The position numbers and the translations under genes are program-made. From contig NZ_AWWI01000059.1 in NCBI RefSeq assembly GCF_002760615.1, forward strand, positions 1-36,760: a stretch of 36,760 nucleotides of DNA. The letters are read 5' to 3'. The notes beneath the pieces were generated by a model. It was not told the DNA's origin. It searched no databases and was given only the letters and a program-made list of their open reading frames with translations. Below, piece by piece: positions 8,401 to 15,982 of this stretch. Within the stretch, counting starts at the first letter, position 1; each line of letters opens with the position of its first letter. This stretch comes from Puniceibacterium antarcticum. Lineage in GTDB: Bacteria; Pseudomonadota; Alphaproteobacteria; Rhodobacterales; Rhodobacteraceae.

Positions 8401-9385
8401 GCGAGACCACATAGGCGGTGGAACGAGCCACCCCGTTTACCAGCCAGAGCTTCGGCGCCGTCACCTTGCTGGCGGTTTCCACGCCGGGCCTGATCTGGCA
8501 GTTGCCCGCCCGCAGGTCGGTTCCAAACCAAGCCACCACCAGCGACACAGATTTGCAGTTCGGCGCGATGGCTTCCAACTGGTCAAGCGACGTCAGAAAA
8601 TCGCACTGCCCGCCGGTCGAATTTACGTTCTCGGGCAGCACGGCCCCGCCGCTGACCGTCCGCGTGATCGGTTCGGTGGCATAGATGAACTCGCCCGATG
8701 ACGGGATCATGTTCACCGCCGTCAATAGCTGCTCGGCGCTGTCGGGCTCCTCAGAGGGGCGATAGACCTCGAAGGACAGCTGCGGCAGCCGATTGCCGAA
8801 CGTCGCCAGCGGTAGGTTCTCGAAGACGATATAGGCCGTGCCGCGATAGGCCGGGGCCAGACCAGCGCCCATCGTGGCCTCGATGAACGGATCGGGCATC
8901 TGGGTTTCCGTTCCGCGGTGCAGCCGCCAGATTGCTCCCGGCACATCAAAGGCGCTGCCGTCGGCCCAGATGCGCCCGATCCCGCCAATCGGCCCGGTGG
9001 CGATGGCCACCGCGATGCTCGCGAAATAGCTGTATTCCTCAATGACCACGCCGCCGCCGCTGCCCTTGCCCCCGCCTCCTTGGCTGGTTTCGGAATAGAC
9101 CTCGCGGAAATCTGTGGCCCAGATGATGTTGCCGCCGACTCGCATTCGGCCATAGATGCGCGGAATCACAGCCCCTTCGGTGGCGCTGGTGACGCGCAAC
9201 TCATCCAGCCGCGCGCCTTCCTGACGCTGGTCGGGGGCGAAGGACGAGATGATGCGGGAGTCGATCGCCGTGCCGATCAACGAGCCGATGCCGCCACCGA
9301 TCACCGCGCCGGAGAGGCCAAGGAATGCGCCGCCAAAGCCCGCGCCCAGTGCCGAGCCGATGCCGCCGAGAAGGATTGCTGCCAT
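5441..9385 (-). CDS. Baseplate hub / host-specificity protein, GTA gp15-like (TIM-barrel megatron type)
   Basis: A 1314-aa protein with the organisation of Rhodobacter GTA gp15. It has a glycine/alanine-rich N-terminal segment (about 1-50), a beta-rich part starting near 60 (GAVIPRIYGRMRVGGNIIWA), a glycoside-hydrolase-like TIM barrel (about 430-740, including FVGIDNYMPLSDWRD and a glutamate-containing NIEGGEGFDWFY), a phage-tail_3/gp27-like hub part (about 780-1000) and a C-terminal beta region. It forms the tail tip that contacts the cell and holds the peptidase gp14. It is read after gp14 with a 6-nt gap. The minus-strand coding frame is intact throughout. Assignment is by recognised sequence blocks, size and syntenic position. 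Confidence 0.88.
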   Translation of the reverse strand: MAAILLGGIGSALGAGFGGAFLGLSGAVIGGGIGSLIGTAIDSRIISSFAPDQRQEGARLDELRVTSATEGAVIPRIYGRMRVGGNIIWATDFREVYSETSQGGGGKGSGGGVVIEEYSYFASIAVAIATGPIGGIGRIWADGSAFDVPGAIWRLHRGTETQMPDPFIEATMGAGLAPAYRGTAYIVFENLPLATFGNRLPQLSFEVYRPSEEPDSAEQLLTAVNMIPSSGEFIYATEPITRTVSGGAVLPENVNSTGGQCDFLTSLDQLEAIAPNCKSVSLVVAWFGTDLRAGNCQIRPGVETASKVTAPKLWLVNGVARSTAYVVSQISGSPAYGGTPSDFSVVQAIQELKARGFRVTFYPFLLMDVAEANTLPNPYSNNAAASGQPKYPWRGRITCSPAAGFAGTVDKTAAAASQVSAFFGAAVPGNFAVSGTSVTWTGSPSDWGLRRMMLHYAHLCVAAGGVDAFLIGSELRGLTQIRSGATTYPAVTALQSLAAACRSVLGAGTKLSYAADWSEYFGHQPQDGTNDLFFHLDPLWADANTDFVGIDNYMPLSDWRDGDQHLDALAGWPAIYDLPYLQSNIEGGEGFDWFYASDADRAAQLRTPVTDGAYGKPWVFRTKDIRSWWLNQHFNRPGGVQSGSPTAWVPQSKRVRFTEAGAPAVDRGTNQPNVFYDPKSSESFLPYFSRGYQDDLVQRRYIEALYPYWNNPAKNPASGLYAGRMIDTTEIAIWTWDARPYPAFPVRSDVWSDIDNYRLGHWLTGRIGGCGLAELVRELCQTGGVPLDLIDVTQLAATVPGYAITAIESARASIAPLAQFYGFDVVETGGQLRFVPRGRSAVAQIAADTLVITDRNAEDISFTRAQETELPRALKWRLLMPDEDYGSLSVEARRITVDTARVRTEQFPIVYPAALADRAARRALYEEWVGREDAAFALPPSRLALDPTDVIRLEHDGRTPDYVLARITDGGARWIEAKRTDQTLYDLPPGPERTPAFIAPTVFGPPAAILMNLPQLADDIPAHRPYAAVFAAPWYGSALIWRSPSSDGFTALGTVGQPARLGTLAFDFYAGPVWRFDDGNELWVDVASGTFSSLDNEALLAGGNPLAIETGPGIWEIIQFGTAALQSPGRWKLTHLLRGQFGTEDAIANPAPAGSRVVVLNSAVVPVAIGESDVGLPANWRISPSTVAAADPLNLQLAFTPSGRGLRPFSPAQLRGAPQPGGDVLLTWLRRTRASNGDSWVLVDVPLGETTEAYDLEILNGAAVVRTVSGLAAPSFVYTAAMMATDFGGPITTLRFRVYQIGALGRGSAAEALV

Positions 9386-9391
9386 AGTGGG

Positions 9392-9826
9392 TTACTCCGG
9401 ATAGTGAAAAGCGAAGGCCGTTTTGCGGGCCCAAATCGGGCTCCACGGCTCTTCAATGACGCCCGCACCCTCGTAGGCGTGGATCAGGCCGGTCTCAGAG
9501 CGGATGCCGCAGTGTTTGGCGGGGGCATTTCGCGCCATGCGGAACAAGATCAGCGCCCCGGGCCCGGCTTCCGACAACGGGATTTCCAACAGGAACCGCC
9601 GCGCGGCCTCGGCCAGCACTTCGACCACGCCTGCCTCGCCCCAGTCGCGGGTATAGGGCGGAGGCGTCACCGGCTCGGGCCCGTGCAAATCGCGCCAGAT
9701 GCCACGCGCAAGACCGAGGCAATCGCAGCCTGCGCCCAGCAAGCTGGCCTGATGCACATAGGGCGTGCCCAGCCAAACCCCCGCGGCGGCGATTACGCGG
9801 GAGGCGGAGGAGGACGCGCCGGTCAC
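9392..9826 (-). CDS. NlpC/P60 tail-tip peptidase, GTA gp14-like (TIGR02219)
   Basis: A 144-aa cysteine peptidase. The nucleophile block is GCDCLGLARG with C36, and the histidine block is KHCGI with H105; spacing and length fit the phage cell-wall peptidase family TIGR02219. It is thought to open a local hole in peptidoglycan during DNA entry and is carried on the tail tip, unlike the endolysin. The start codon overlaps the stop of the upstream DUF2163 gene by 4 nt, giving translational coupling within the gp12-gp13-gp14-gp15 block. Confidence 0.88.
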   Translation of the reverse strand: MTGASSSASRVIAAAGVWLGTPYVHQASLLGAGCDCLGLARGIWRDLHGPEPVTPPPYTRDWGEAGVVEVLAEAARRFLLEIPLSEAGPGALILFRMARNAPAKHCGIRSETGLIHAYEGAGVIEEPWSPIWARKTAFAFHYPE

Positions 9827-10707
9827 AGCGGCTGCCCCGTGCTGCCATCACCTTGCGTCGGATAGCGCACGATGGTGTCGTCGCCCGGGATCGACGGGAA
9901 GCCGCGGAAGTTCACGCCATTGCCGAACTTGGCACCACAGGTCGCGAATTGCTTGTCGCAGCCCGCCTGGATGAAAAAACCGTCTCCCAGGGCGATTGCG
10001 CGCACGGGTGCTTCGATCAGGGTGATCGTTGCCACCCCCGCTGCGACGCTATGGATCGACACCTCGGCCCGGCGCCCGGCATTGGCGCCGCTGGTCCATT
10101 CCACCCGGCCCAGCGCGAACCAGTTTGCGGTGAAGCCGCCAAGACCGGCGGTTGTGAAGGTCCGATCGCCGGAAACCGCTGCGACCGACCCGCTGCCCGA
10201 ATAGCTGGGGGCGGCCAGATTGACGCCACAGCGCGCATCGCCGAGTTCTGCGTCACAATAATACTGGTAGGTCCGCCCTACCGGCTGATTGAGAAAATGC
10301 GTCATCGACCGCACTTCGGCGACAAACACCTGCTTGCCACGCCTGATCTGGCCTAGATTGCCGCGCCGCATCAGCACCCGCTGCGCCACATCCTCCCAGT
10401 TCACCCGCCAGACCTCGATCGCCGCGTTGTCCCAGCGCCCATCCAGAATATCGGTTTCCGTGATCCGGTCGGAACGCAGCGCGCCCTCAGCATCCTGCCC
10501 GTCGACCGAGAAATCGGCGCTGGCGCGAATTTCGGAGGCTGCGAAACCAGTGTCGGGCTCGTAACTCATCCCCGCGATTTCTAGTGGGCGATCATGATCG
10601 GTGAAGCCAAAGATCGCGCCATCGGCCCGTTCGATCCGCCAGCACCACGCCAAAGTGGTGGTGCCGTCGTCGAGATGGGCCTGCATGCCTGAAGGGAGAA
10701 GTTTCAT
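9823..10707 (-). CDS. Baseplate protein, DUF2163/BR0599 family (GTA gp13-like, TIGR02218)
   Basis: A 294-aa protein with the DUF2163 domain (about 10-165; recognisable in WCWRIERADGAIFGFTDHD and in ADFSVDGQDAEGAL) and a C-terminal BR0599-type domain (about 195-285) rich in cysteine (RCGVN, AGCDKQFATCGAKF). In the Rhodobacter GTA the homologue forms part of the distal tail/baseplate between the gp12 ring and the gp15 hub. Four-nucleotide overlaps with both neighbours place it in one translationally coupled unit. Confidence 0.86.
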   Translation of the reverse strand: MKLLPSGMQAHLDDGTTTLAWCWRIERADGAIFGFTDHDRPLEIAGMSYEPDTGFAASEIRASADFSVDGQDAEGALRSDRITETDILDGRWDNAAIEVWRVNWEDVAQRVLMRRGNLGQIRRGKQVFVAEVRSMTHFLNQPVGRTYQYYCDAELGDARCGVNLAAPSYSGSGSVAAVSGDRTFTTAGLGGFTANWFALGRVEWTSGANAGRRAEVSIHSVAAGVATITLIEAPVRAIALGDGFFIQAGCDKQFATCGAKFGNGVNFRGFPSIPGDDTIVRYPTQGDGSTGQPL

Positions 10708-11333
10708 CGGCGTACCTCAATCAGGGGGATGGATGTGATCGAGCCGAGCCGCTCGAAATCGAGGGTGACGTCCAGCGTGTCGGTGTCGAACCGCACCGGC
10801 ACGTCGAACTCGAAGCCTGCGGTGATCGCGATGCCAAGGGCAGGGGCCGCAGCGAAGGTCACAATGCCGGTGGTCGTGTTGACCGTCCAGCCGCTGATCT
10901 GGGCCACGCCGTTCAGCGCCAGGGTGACAGTTCCGGCCACGGGCTTGGTGATCGTCCGGGTCCAGGACTGCGCGCCGCTGGCGTAGCGCTTGACCAACTG
11001 GAATGTGGTCGCGGCCCCCGTGCCGGTGCCGATGGTCTGATCGGTGGCGGCGAGGTTTGAGGAGGGCAAGCCGGATTTGTAATCGGCCCAGTCCTTCCAC
11101 CGAAACCCATAGAGCCGCCCGCGCCGTGCTTCGAAAAACGCGGTGACCGCCGCCAGATCGTCGGCCTTACGGATGCCATAAGAGGCATCATAGCGCCGCC
11201 GCGAGTCTGCCCAGGAGCCGTTGCGTTCTTCATCGCCGCTGGCCATTTCGACAATCTGCGTGCGCCGTTCCGGCCCGCCCCGCGCGCCGCGGCTGATGTT
11301 GTCGGGAAACCTGACCTCGTGGAATGCCATCAC
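10704..11333 (-). CDS. Distal tail protein, DUF2460 family (GTA gp12-like, TIGR02217)
   Basis: A 209-aa protein that opens with the typical FHEVRFPDNISRGARGGPE block of DUF2460/TIGR02217 and continues with RRYDASYGIRKADDL and FRWKDWADY, both hallmarks of the family. It corresponds to GTA gp12, the distal tail ring that links tail tube to baseplate. The start codon overlaps the tape-measure stop by 4 nt and the stop overlaps the DUF2163 start by 4 nt. Confidence 0.88.
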   Translation of the reverse strand: MMAFHEVRFPDNISRGARGGPERRTQIVEMASGDEERNGSWADSRRRYDASYGIRKADDLAAVTAFFEARRGRLYGFRWKDWADYKSGLPSSNLAATDQTIGTGTGAATTFQLVKRYASGAQSWTRTITKPVAGTVTLALNGVAQISGWTVNTTTGIVTFAAAPALGIAITAGFEFDVPVRFDTDTLDVTLDFERLGSITSIPLIEVRR

Positions 11334-13738
11334 ATGCCCCTCTGCCCGGCAGACACCGCACGGGCAATGTCCGCCGCGACCTGCGTGCGCGATTGCCGGA
11401 AGCTTTCTGCGTCGCGCGCCATGATGGTAACATTGACGGCGGGGGCGCTGGATTGCCCCTGGCCATAGCCCGCCGCCTCGCGCCGAGACAGAACCCGCTC
11501 TCCGCGCTGCAGGATCGCGGGCACCTCGTCTGGTTTCAGCCCGGCCCAGCCGCCGGAATGCATGCGCGGTGCATTTGCAAAGGCCAGGGCTGGCACCATG
11601 CGGCGGCCGCCCGCCATGCCGACGGTGCCGCCAGAATGCAGGATGTCGGCGAACAACCCGCCAGCGCCGCCCAGCGCGCCCGACAGCGCATTGGCGATCG
11701 GCCCCAGAATGAACCGCCGGGCGGCCAGCTTCGCCAGATCGGCGATCATCGAGGTGACGAGGCTGCGGAAGTCGAGCTTGCCTGTTTTGACAAACTCGGC
11801 GACCGCATTTTCGGCGCTCTGGAATGCGCCGACCAGCGTCTGGCCGATGTCGCCACCAATGTCGCGGGCCTTGGCAGCATAGTCGGCCAGCGTGGCAACG
11901 GTGGCGGCCCAGCCGGTTTTTGCCGCTTCGGCCCCGTCGGCCGCCGCTGCGCCAGCACCGCCCGCCGCCCGACCAGCCGCCGTGATGGACTCGTCAAACT
12001 GGTCAGCGGCATCGACTGCACCTTCAAGTGCCGCTTCCCCTTCGGTTCCGGCACTGGCGACCGCGCCCTGCAACGCCTGCCAGCTAGTGAGTGGGGCCAA
12101 CGCCCCGGCCGCCAGATCGCTGGCCGCCGTGCGGTAGGTGTTGGCCGAGGTCAGGGCTTCGCGGGCGATCTCGTTCAGCCCCAAGTCCGGCACGGCCAAG
12201 GGGTTGTTTTCGAAGGCCCGGTCAAACGCCTCTTTCGCCGCCGTTCCGGCTTGAGTGGCTGCCCCGGCAAAGCGGTTCTCGATCTCGCCGAGGTCCAGAT
12301 CGCCGAGCAACGTGATCCGGCGTTCCGAGCCCAGCGCCTCCAGTCCCGAATTTACCCCTTCGATGAAGCTGTTAATCCGGGCGACTACGCCGTTCAGCAT
12401 GCTTTCGACGCCTTCGATCAGGCTGTTCGCGGCTTGGAACGCGAGATCGCCGATCGCAGCGGGTAACAGACCCCAGATCGCTTTGATCGCCTCGAAGGCA
12501 CCCTCAAAGGTGTTGGAGGCGGTGTTGCCGAAGCCCACCACGCTCTCGATTGCGCTTTGCATGCCGCTGGCCGCATCGGCTTTGATGTCAAAGAACATCG
12601 CGGTGGCGGCAGCGCCAGCAGCCGTGGCGCCCATCTTAATCCGTTCCCAGACTTCGGCCACGACGTCCTTCAGCAGACCCATGGCATTGCCAAAGCCGCC
12701 CGCGCCGGAGACCAATCGCGTGAACTGGAACACCAACTCGCCCGCACCGACGATCAGCGCGCCGATGCCGGTGCGGAACAGCGCCCCGCGCAGGATCACC
12801 AGGCCGGTCGCAAGGCCGCGCACCGACAGCGCAGCCGCCGCAAGCCCGGCGACCCAGCGCCCGGCCAACAGGGCGGCGAAGGTGGCGGCATAGGTGGTCA
12901 GCCGTCCGAGGTTGTCAAAGAGGGCGGTGATCGCGATGCCGATCGGCCCGGTGCTGCGCGCCATGTCTGCCAGGGCGTTGGCCACGGCCTCCAATGCTGG
13001 GGCGACCGCGGCGGTCAGGCGGTTGGTCAGGCCAAGCCAGATCAGGCCCAGCTTTGCGATCGCATCGCCGGTTCGTTCGATTTGGGCTGCATCCGTGTCG
13101 CTGACCGCCACCCCGAAATCCCGCATATCCTGCGCTGCCTCGCGCAGGGTCGCCGGATCGATGCGCAGAAACGCCAGCGCGGCCTTGTCGCCAAAAAGAT
13201 CAGAGGCGACGGCGGCGCGTTCGGCCTCGGGCACAAAGCGCGCCAGGGCCTCCTGAATGGCGACGATGCGCTGATCCAGCGGCAGAGCCTGCAATTCAGC
13301 CGCGGTCAGGTTCAGCCGTTCCAAGGCACTCACGGCCGATCCCGATCCAGTGGCCGCTTCCGACAGCCTGGTCGTCAGCTTCTTGGTGGCCTGTTCAATC
13401 TCGCCCATCGAGACACCGGCCAGTTCCCCTGCCCACGTCAGCACCTGCAGGCTTTCGACGGTCGTCTTGAGCGAAGCAGCCATGTCGGCTTGCGCGCCGA
13501 TGGTGTCGAGCCCCGACCGGATCATCGCCACACCTGCGGCGGCTGCGGCCGCCGTCATTGCCGCGAGCGCGATCCCGGCCTTGCGGGCAAAGCCGACAAG
13601 CCGGGTGTTCGCCATTTCCATTTCCGACGACAGGCGGCCAAAGCCACGGGCCCCGGCATCGCCGATGCCTTCCAGCTCGGCGCGCACCTGCCGTCCGCCG
13701 ACCGCCGAAAGGCGGACGCTGACCTTCTTCTCAGCCAT
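11330..13738 (-). CDS. Tail tape measure protein
   Basis: An 802-aa protein. The N-terminus (about 1-130) has a lambda-gpH/TMP-like start with VSVRLSAVGGRQVRAELEGIG, followed by a hydrophobic Ala-rich stretch (about 50-75) and the GMASLKTTVESLQVLTWAGEL-like region common to alphaproteobacterial tape measures. The middle holds long helical and hydrophobic segments (about 240-330), and the C-terminal 100 residues are Gly/Ala-rich (FADILHSGGTVG). It determines tail length and is threaded through the tube during assembly with the help of the chaperones encoded upstream. The ATG at 13738 has GGAG upstream and overlaps the stop of the frameshifted chaperone. Confidence 0.85.
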   Translation of the reverse strand: MAEKKVSVRLSAVGGRQVRAELEGIGDAGARGFGRLSSEMEMANTRLVGFARKAGIALAAMTAAAAAAGVAMIRSGLDTIGAQADMAASLKTTVESLQVLTWAGELAGVSMGEIEQATKKLTTRLSEAATGSGSAVSALERLNLTAAELQALPLDQRIVAIQEALARFVPEAERAAVASDLFGDKAALAFLRIDPATLREAAQDMRDFGVAVSDTDAAQIERTGDAIAKLGLIWLGLTNRLTAAVAPALEAVANALADMARSTGPIGIAITALFDNLGRLTTYAATFAALLAGRWVAGLAAAALSVRGLATGLVILRGALFRTGIGALIVGAGELVFQFTRLVSGAGGFGNAMGLLKDVVAEVWERIKMGATAAGAAATAMFFDIKADAASGMQSAIESVVGFGNTASNTFEGAFEAIKAIWGLLPAAIGDLAFQAANSLIEGVESMLNGVVARINSFIEGVNSGLEALGSERRITLLGDLDLGEIENRFAGAATQAGTAAKEAFDRAFENNPLAVPDLGLNEIAREALTSANTYRTAASDLAAGALAPLTSWQALQGAVASAGTEGEAALEGAVDAADQFDESITAAGRAAGGAGAAAADGAEAAKTGWAATVATLADYAAKARDIGGDIGQTLVGAFQSAENAVAEFVKTGKLDFRSLVTSMIADLAKLAARRFILGPIANALSGALGGAGGLFADILHSGGTVGMAGGRRMVPALAFANAPRMHSGGWAGLKPDEVPAILQRGERVLSRREAAGYGQGQSSAPAVNVTIMARDAESFRQSRTQVAADIARAVSAGQRGM

Positions 13739-14395
13739 GGTTTTCTCCGATTTGTTCGTTCAGTTTGCGCACCATCACCGCCTCGATCTCGGGCAGCAGT
13801 TCGGCGGTGATCAGGGTGTCGATGCCCAGCGCGTGCGCGAGGGCGAGGGCCGCGCCCATGTCCCAGCCCAGCACCGCGCCGGGGATCACCCGCAATTGCC
13901 CGCCAAGGCGGCCGACCAGATCCCAGACCTGCCAGCCGTCCTGCGTCTGGGGCCGGTTCAGTCTTGCGGGGCAGTTCGGGCAGCGCGCTTCGCAGGCGGC
14001 GCAATACCGGTCGCCCCCGCCGAAGGACCACTCGGCGAGGGCGCGGAGACGTTTTTTTCTGCGTCCAGGATCAGTCCCTTCGCCACATAGCCGGTCTGGA
14101 AGGCCTCAAAGACCGGCCAGATTTCCAGAAGGGCGTCGATGCCCTCGGGGGTGACGGCGACGACGTTTCCATCTTCATCACCCACGCCCTCCCAGTCCAA
14201 AATGGCCCGGCGGGCAACGGCTTTCGCCATGGCCAGGGCGAGCTCCTCGGTGCTGGCGGTATCCGGCAAACTCTCAATGGCTATGTCCGCCCGGGCGGAA
14301 ACCATCAAGGCGGTTGTCAGCGGGCCGACGAGCAGGCGCGGGCCGGGGGAGAGGTCCAGCCATTGCGGGGTGGCGGTAAGGTTCAGTCGGATCAT
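13731..14395 (-). CDS. Tail assembly chaperone, long form made by -1 ribosomal frameshift
   Basis: Translation starts at 14395, slips -1 at the A AAA AAC heptamer (14057-14051) and continues in the new frame to a TGA at 13733-13731, giving about 221 aa: 115 from the zero frame, then 106. The -1 part begins RLRALAEWSFGGGDRYCAAC and includes a C-x2-C-x3-C-x2-C zinc-knuckle-like cluster, then a helical GWQVWDLVGRLGGQ domain. It has no start codon near its beginning, is free of stops and is much more protein-like than the overlapping zero-frame tail. This mirrors lambda G/GT, whose two products chaperone the tape measure, and it lies directly before the tape measure. Frameshifting is inferred from sequence, not shown. 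Confidence 0.8.
13958..14395 (-). CDS. Tail assembly chaperone, short (zero-frame) form
   Basis: A 145-aa protein starting MIRLNLTATPQWLDLSPGPR; compact and helical through residue 115, then a low-complexity Pro/Ser/Ala/Arg tail (residues 116-145) to the stop at 13958. I chose the ATG at 14395 because it lies just after the tail-tube stop (14398) and gives a family-sized N-terminal domain. The short form corresponds to lambda gpG, made in excess over the frameshifted form. GTA gp10.1-type proteins occupy the same position. The low-complexity tail after the slippery site supports the view that it is a by-product of frame choice. Confidence 0.75.
   Translation of the reverse strand: MIRLNLTATPQWLDLSPGPRLLVGPLTTALMVSARADIAIESLPDTASTEELALAMAKAVARRAILDWEGVGDEDGNVVAVTPEGIDALLEIWPVFEAFQTGYVAKGLILDAEKNVSAPSPSGPSAGATGIAPPAKRAARTAPQD
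14051..14057 (-). promoter_or_regulatory. Slippery heptamer for -1 frameshifting
   Basis: On the minus strand the zero-frame codons read GCA GAA AAA AAC GTC; the A AAA AAC heptamer is a canonical bacterial -1 slip site. After slippage both tRNAs can re-pair (AAA, AAA) and the next codon is CGT. GC-rich sequence downstream (14050-14000) could form a stimulatory hairpin, but I did not fold it. Confidence 0.8.
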
Positions 14396-14397
14396 GA

Positions 14398-15336
14398 TCA
14401 GTATCCTGCAAGGGTGTTGACGAGAACGGCGGTGCACATGCGGGCGGGGCTGGTGGCTTTCGCGGCCTGCCAGTCGAAACTGGCCTGCACGCCTTGCGGC
14501 CCGGCGATTTCGATCCGGGGGATCGGCAGGTAAACCGCATGCGCCGTGAAGGTGAAACTCGCGTTCGCCCCGAGGCTGTAGGTGAACTCCAACTCGCAAG
14601 GGCTGCCGTCGATCGCCTGGGTCACCAGCGTGCTGTCGGCAAAACGCACTTCGATGCGCCCCGACAGCGCAGCCTTGGTCGGGTCGGCGCCGTCGATCCG
14701 GCCATCGCCGCGGATCGTCTCGATCCTGTCGAGGTTGTTGGAATAGGTGATCTCGGCTGAGACCAGATTGCCCAGGACGGTGGCGTTGCGCTTTACCGTG
14801 CCGTTGAAATGACCGAAGCGCTGCAGGCCCAGCGCCGTGGGTGTCCCTGCGGCCGTCGCGGCTGCGATGGTTTCGCTTTGCGCGACGAGGCGGGCGGTGG
14901 CGGTCAACAGGCCGGATCGCTGCATTTGCCACGACAGCTGATCCAGCACGCAGCCGGAATACATCGCAAAGCGCGGCACCTCCGGCATGGCGACCTCAAC
15001 GGCCATGCTGGGCAGGTTCCAGTTGCCCGACTGAAAGGTGTGGGTCTTCGGCGTGGTGCCAGCGGTCGTGGGCTGACCGAACGCAGCCTTCAGCCAGAAC
15101 CCGAAGGCCTCGACATCGATCGGGACAACGACCTCGCCATCGACCGTGACCGCGTCCTTGATCGGGGCCAGGGGATCGCGGCCATAGCCCAGCAGTTCGG
15201 ATTCCAGGAGCGGCTGTTCCGATCCCAGCGTAGCCCGGGCGAAAGGCATCAGCCTGAACCCACTGACCGGCGGGGTGCCGTAAACCGTCTCATACGCAAG
15301 CGCCATCTGCGCCCGCGCGCCTTGCGCACGTGCCAT
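14398..15336 (-). CDS. Major tail tube protein
   Basis: A 312-aa protein starting MARAQGARAQMALAYETVYG, a beginning shared by phage tail tube proteins of this type. Blocks such as PIDVEAFGFWLKAAFGQP and HTFQSGNWNLPSMAVEVAMP, followed by SYNNLD-type strands, fit the beta-sandwich tube fold. It polymerises into the tail tube around the tape measure. It lies between the tail terminator and the chaperones, the conserved siphophage order. The stop (TGA, 14400-14398) is 2 nt before the chaperone start. Confidence 0.82.
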   Translation of the reverse strand: MARAQGARAQMALAYETVYGTPPVSGFRLMPFARATLGSEQPLLESELLGYGRDPLAPIKDAVTVDGEVVVPIDVEAFGFWLKAAFGQPTTAGTTPKTHTFQSGNWNLPSMAVEVAMPEVPRFAMYSGCVLDQLSWQMQRSGLLTATARLVAQSETIAAATAAGTPTALGLQRFGHFNGTVKRNATVLGNLVSAEITYSNNLDRIETIRGDGRIDGADPTKAALSGRIEVRFADSTLVTQAIDGSPCELEFTYSLGANASFTFTAHAVYLPIPRIEIAGPQGVQASFDWQAAKATSPARMCTAVLVNTLAGY

Positions 15337-15372
15337 GGGGGTCTCCTATTATGGGGTGGGGTGTTGCCGGGA

Positions 15373-15795
15373 TCAGGCCAGCGGGTCGGCGGTGGTGTAG
15401 TGCAGCACGACGGTCACGACCGCCGCCTTGAGGGATAATGCGCCCTCGACCGGCAGATCGACTGAGGTCGGGGCTTCTGCTTCGACCCAGTCGCAGAGCC
15501 CGCTGAGGGTCCGGTCGGCCGCCAGCGCCGTGCCGATCGCCGCGATCAGCGTGTCGAAAGCCGTGGCGCGGTCATTTGCACTCTGGACGATTACCTCCAA
15601 CTCCGCCCGATGCTGGAAATGGTAGCGCAGCGGCGACAGCGTGACCTCAGGTTCGCCCGGCTGGCCATCGCGCAGGATGATCAGCCCGGCAAGCGGGATG
15701 CGCTCCGGCAGAACCTCGTCACGCAGAACCGTGGCGGCAAGCAGTTGCAGCCGCGCTTGCAGCGCGGCGAGGATGGTTTCGCGGGTGGTGGGCAT
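15373..15795 (-). CDS. Tail terminator / completion protein
   Basis: A 140-aa protein (MPTTRETILAALQARL, then EVTLSPLRYHFQHRAELEVIVQ) of the size and position of lambda gpU/HK97 gp10-like tail terminators. Homologues in Rhodobacterales prophages are often carried under the name 'acyl-CoA transferase', which the sequence gives no reason to accept. It would cap the tail tube and form the joining surface to the head. The next upstream late gene (DUF6441) is separated from it by the RES cargo gene on the other strand. Confidence 0.68.
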   Translation of the reverse strand: MPTTRETILAALQARLQLLAATVLRDEVLPERIPLAGLIILRDGQPGEPEVTLSPLRYHFQHRAELEVIVQSANDRATAFDTLIAAIGTALAADRTLSGLCDWVEAEAPTSVDLPVEGALSLKAAVVTVVLHYTTADPLA

Positions 15796-15982
15796 TTTCT
15801 AATCCGATGCTAATGTCTTAGGAAGCGTAGCGAAGGCGCCAATCACAGACATTCGATTATGATGCACCACGCTTCGCTGTCGCGCAGACTCAAAATCACC
15901 ATTCGCGCTTGCTGCAGAAATCCTTGTAAGGCACACCAGAATAGTGATGGGGCGTGACCACGGAACGAACAGAGGGTAAAAA

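Noticed and set aside
5798-8701. Plus-strand open frame of 967 codons opposite the baseplate hub gene
   Set aside because: It is a mirror of the high-GC minus-strand gene: composition is Arg/Gly/Asp/Gln-rich with no domain motif, and the minus-strand frame has recognisable GTA gp15 blocks throughout.
14396-14932. Upstream extension of the tail chaperone frame to 14932
   Set aside because: The extension runs through the tail-tube gene in another frame and is Arg/His-rich noise; the ATG at 14395 gives the proper N-terminus.
15373-15795. Acyl-CoA transferase annotation often carried by homologues of this gene
   Set aside because: No acyl-CoA transferase motif is visible; size and position indicate a tail terminator.
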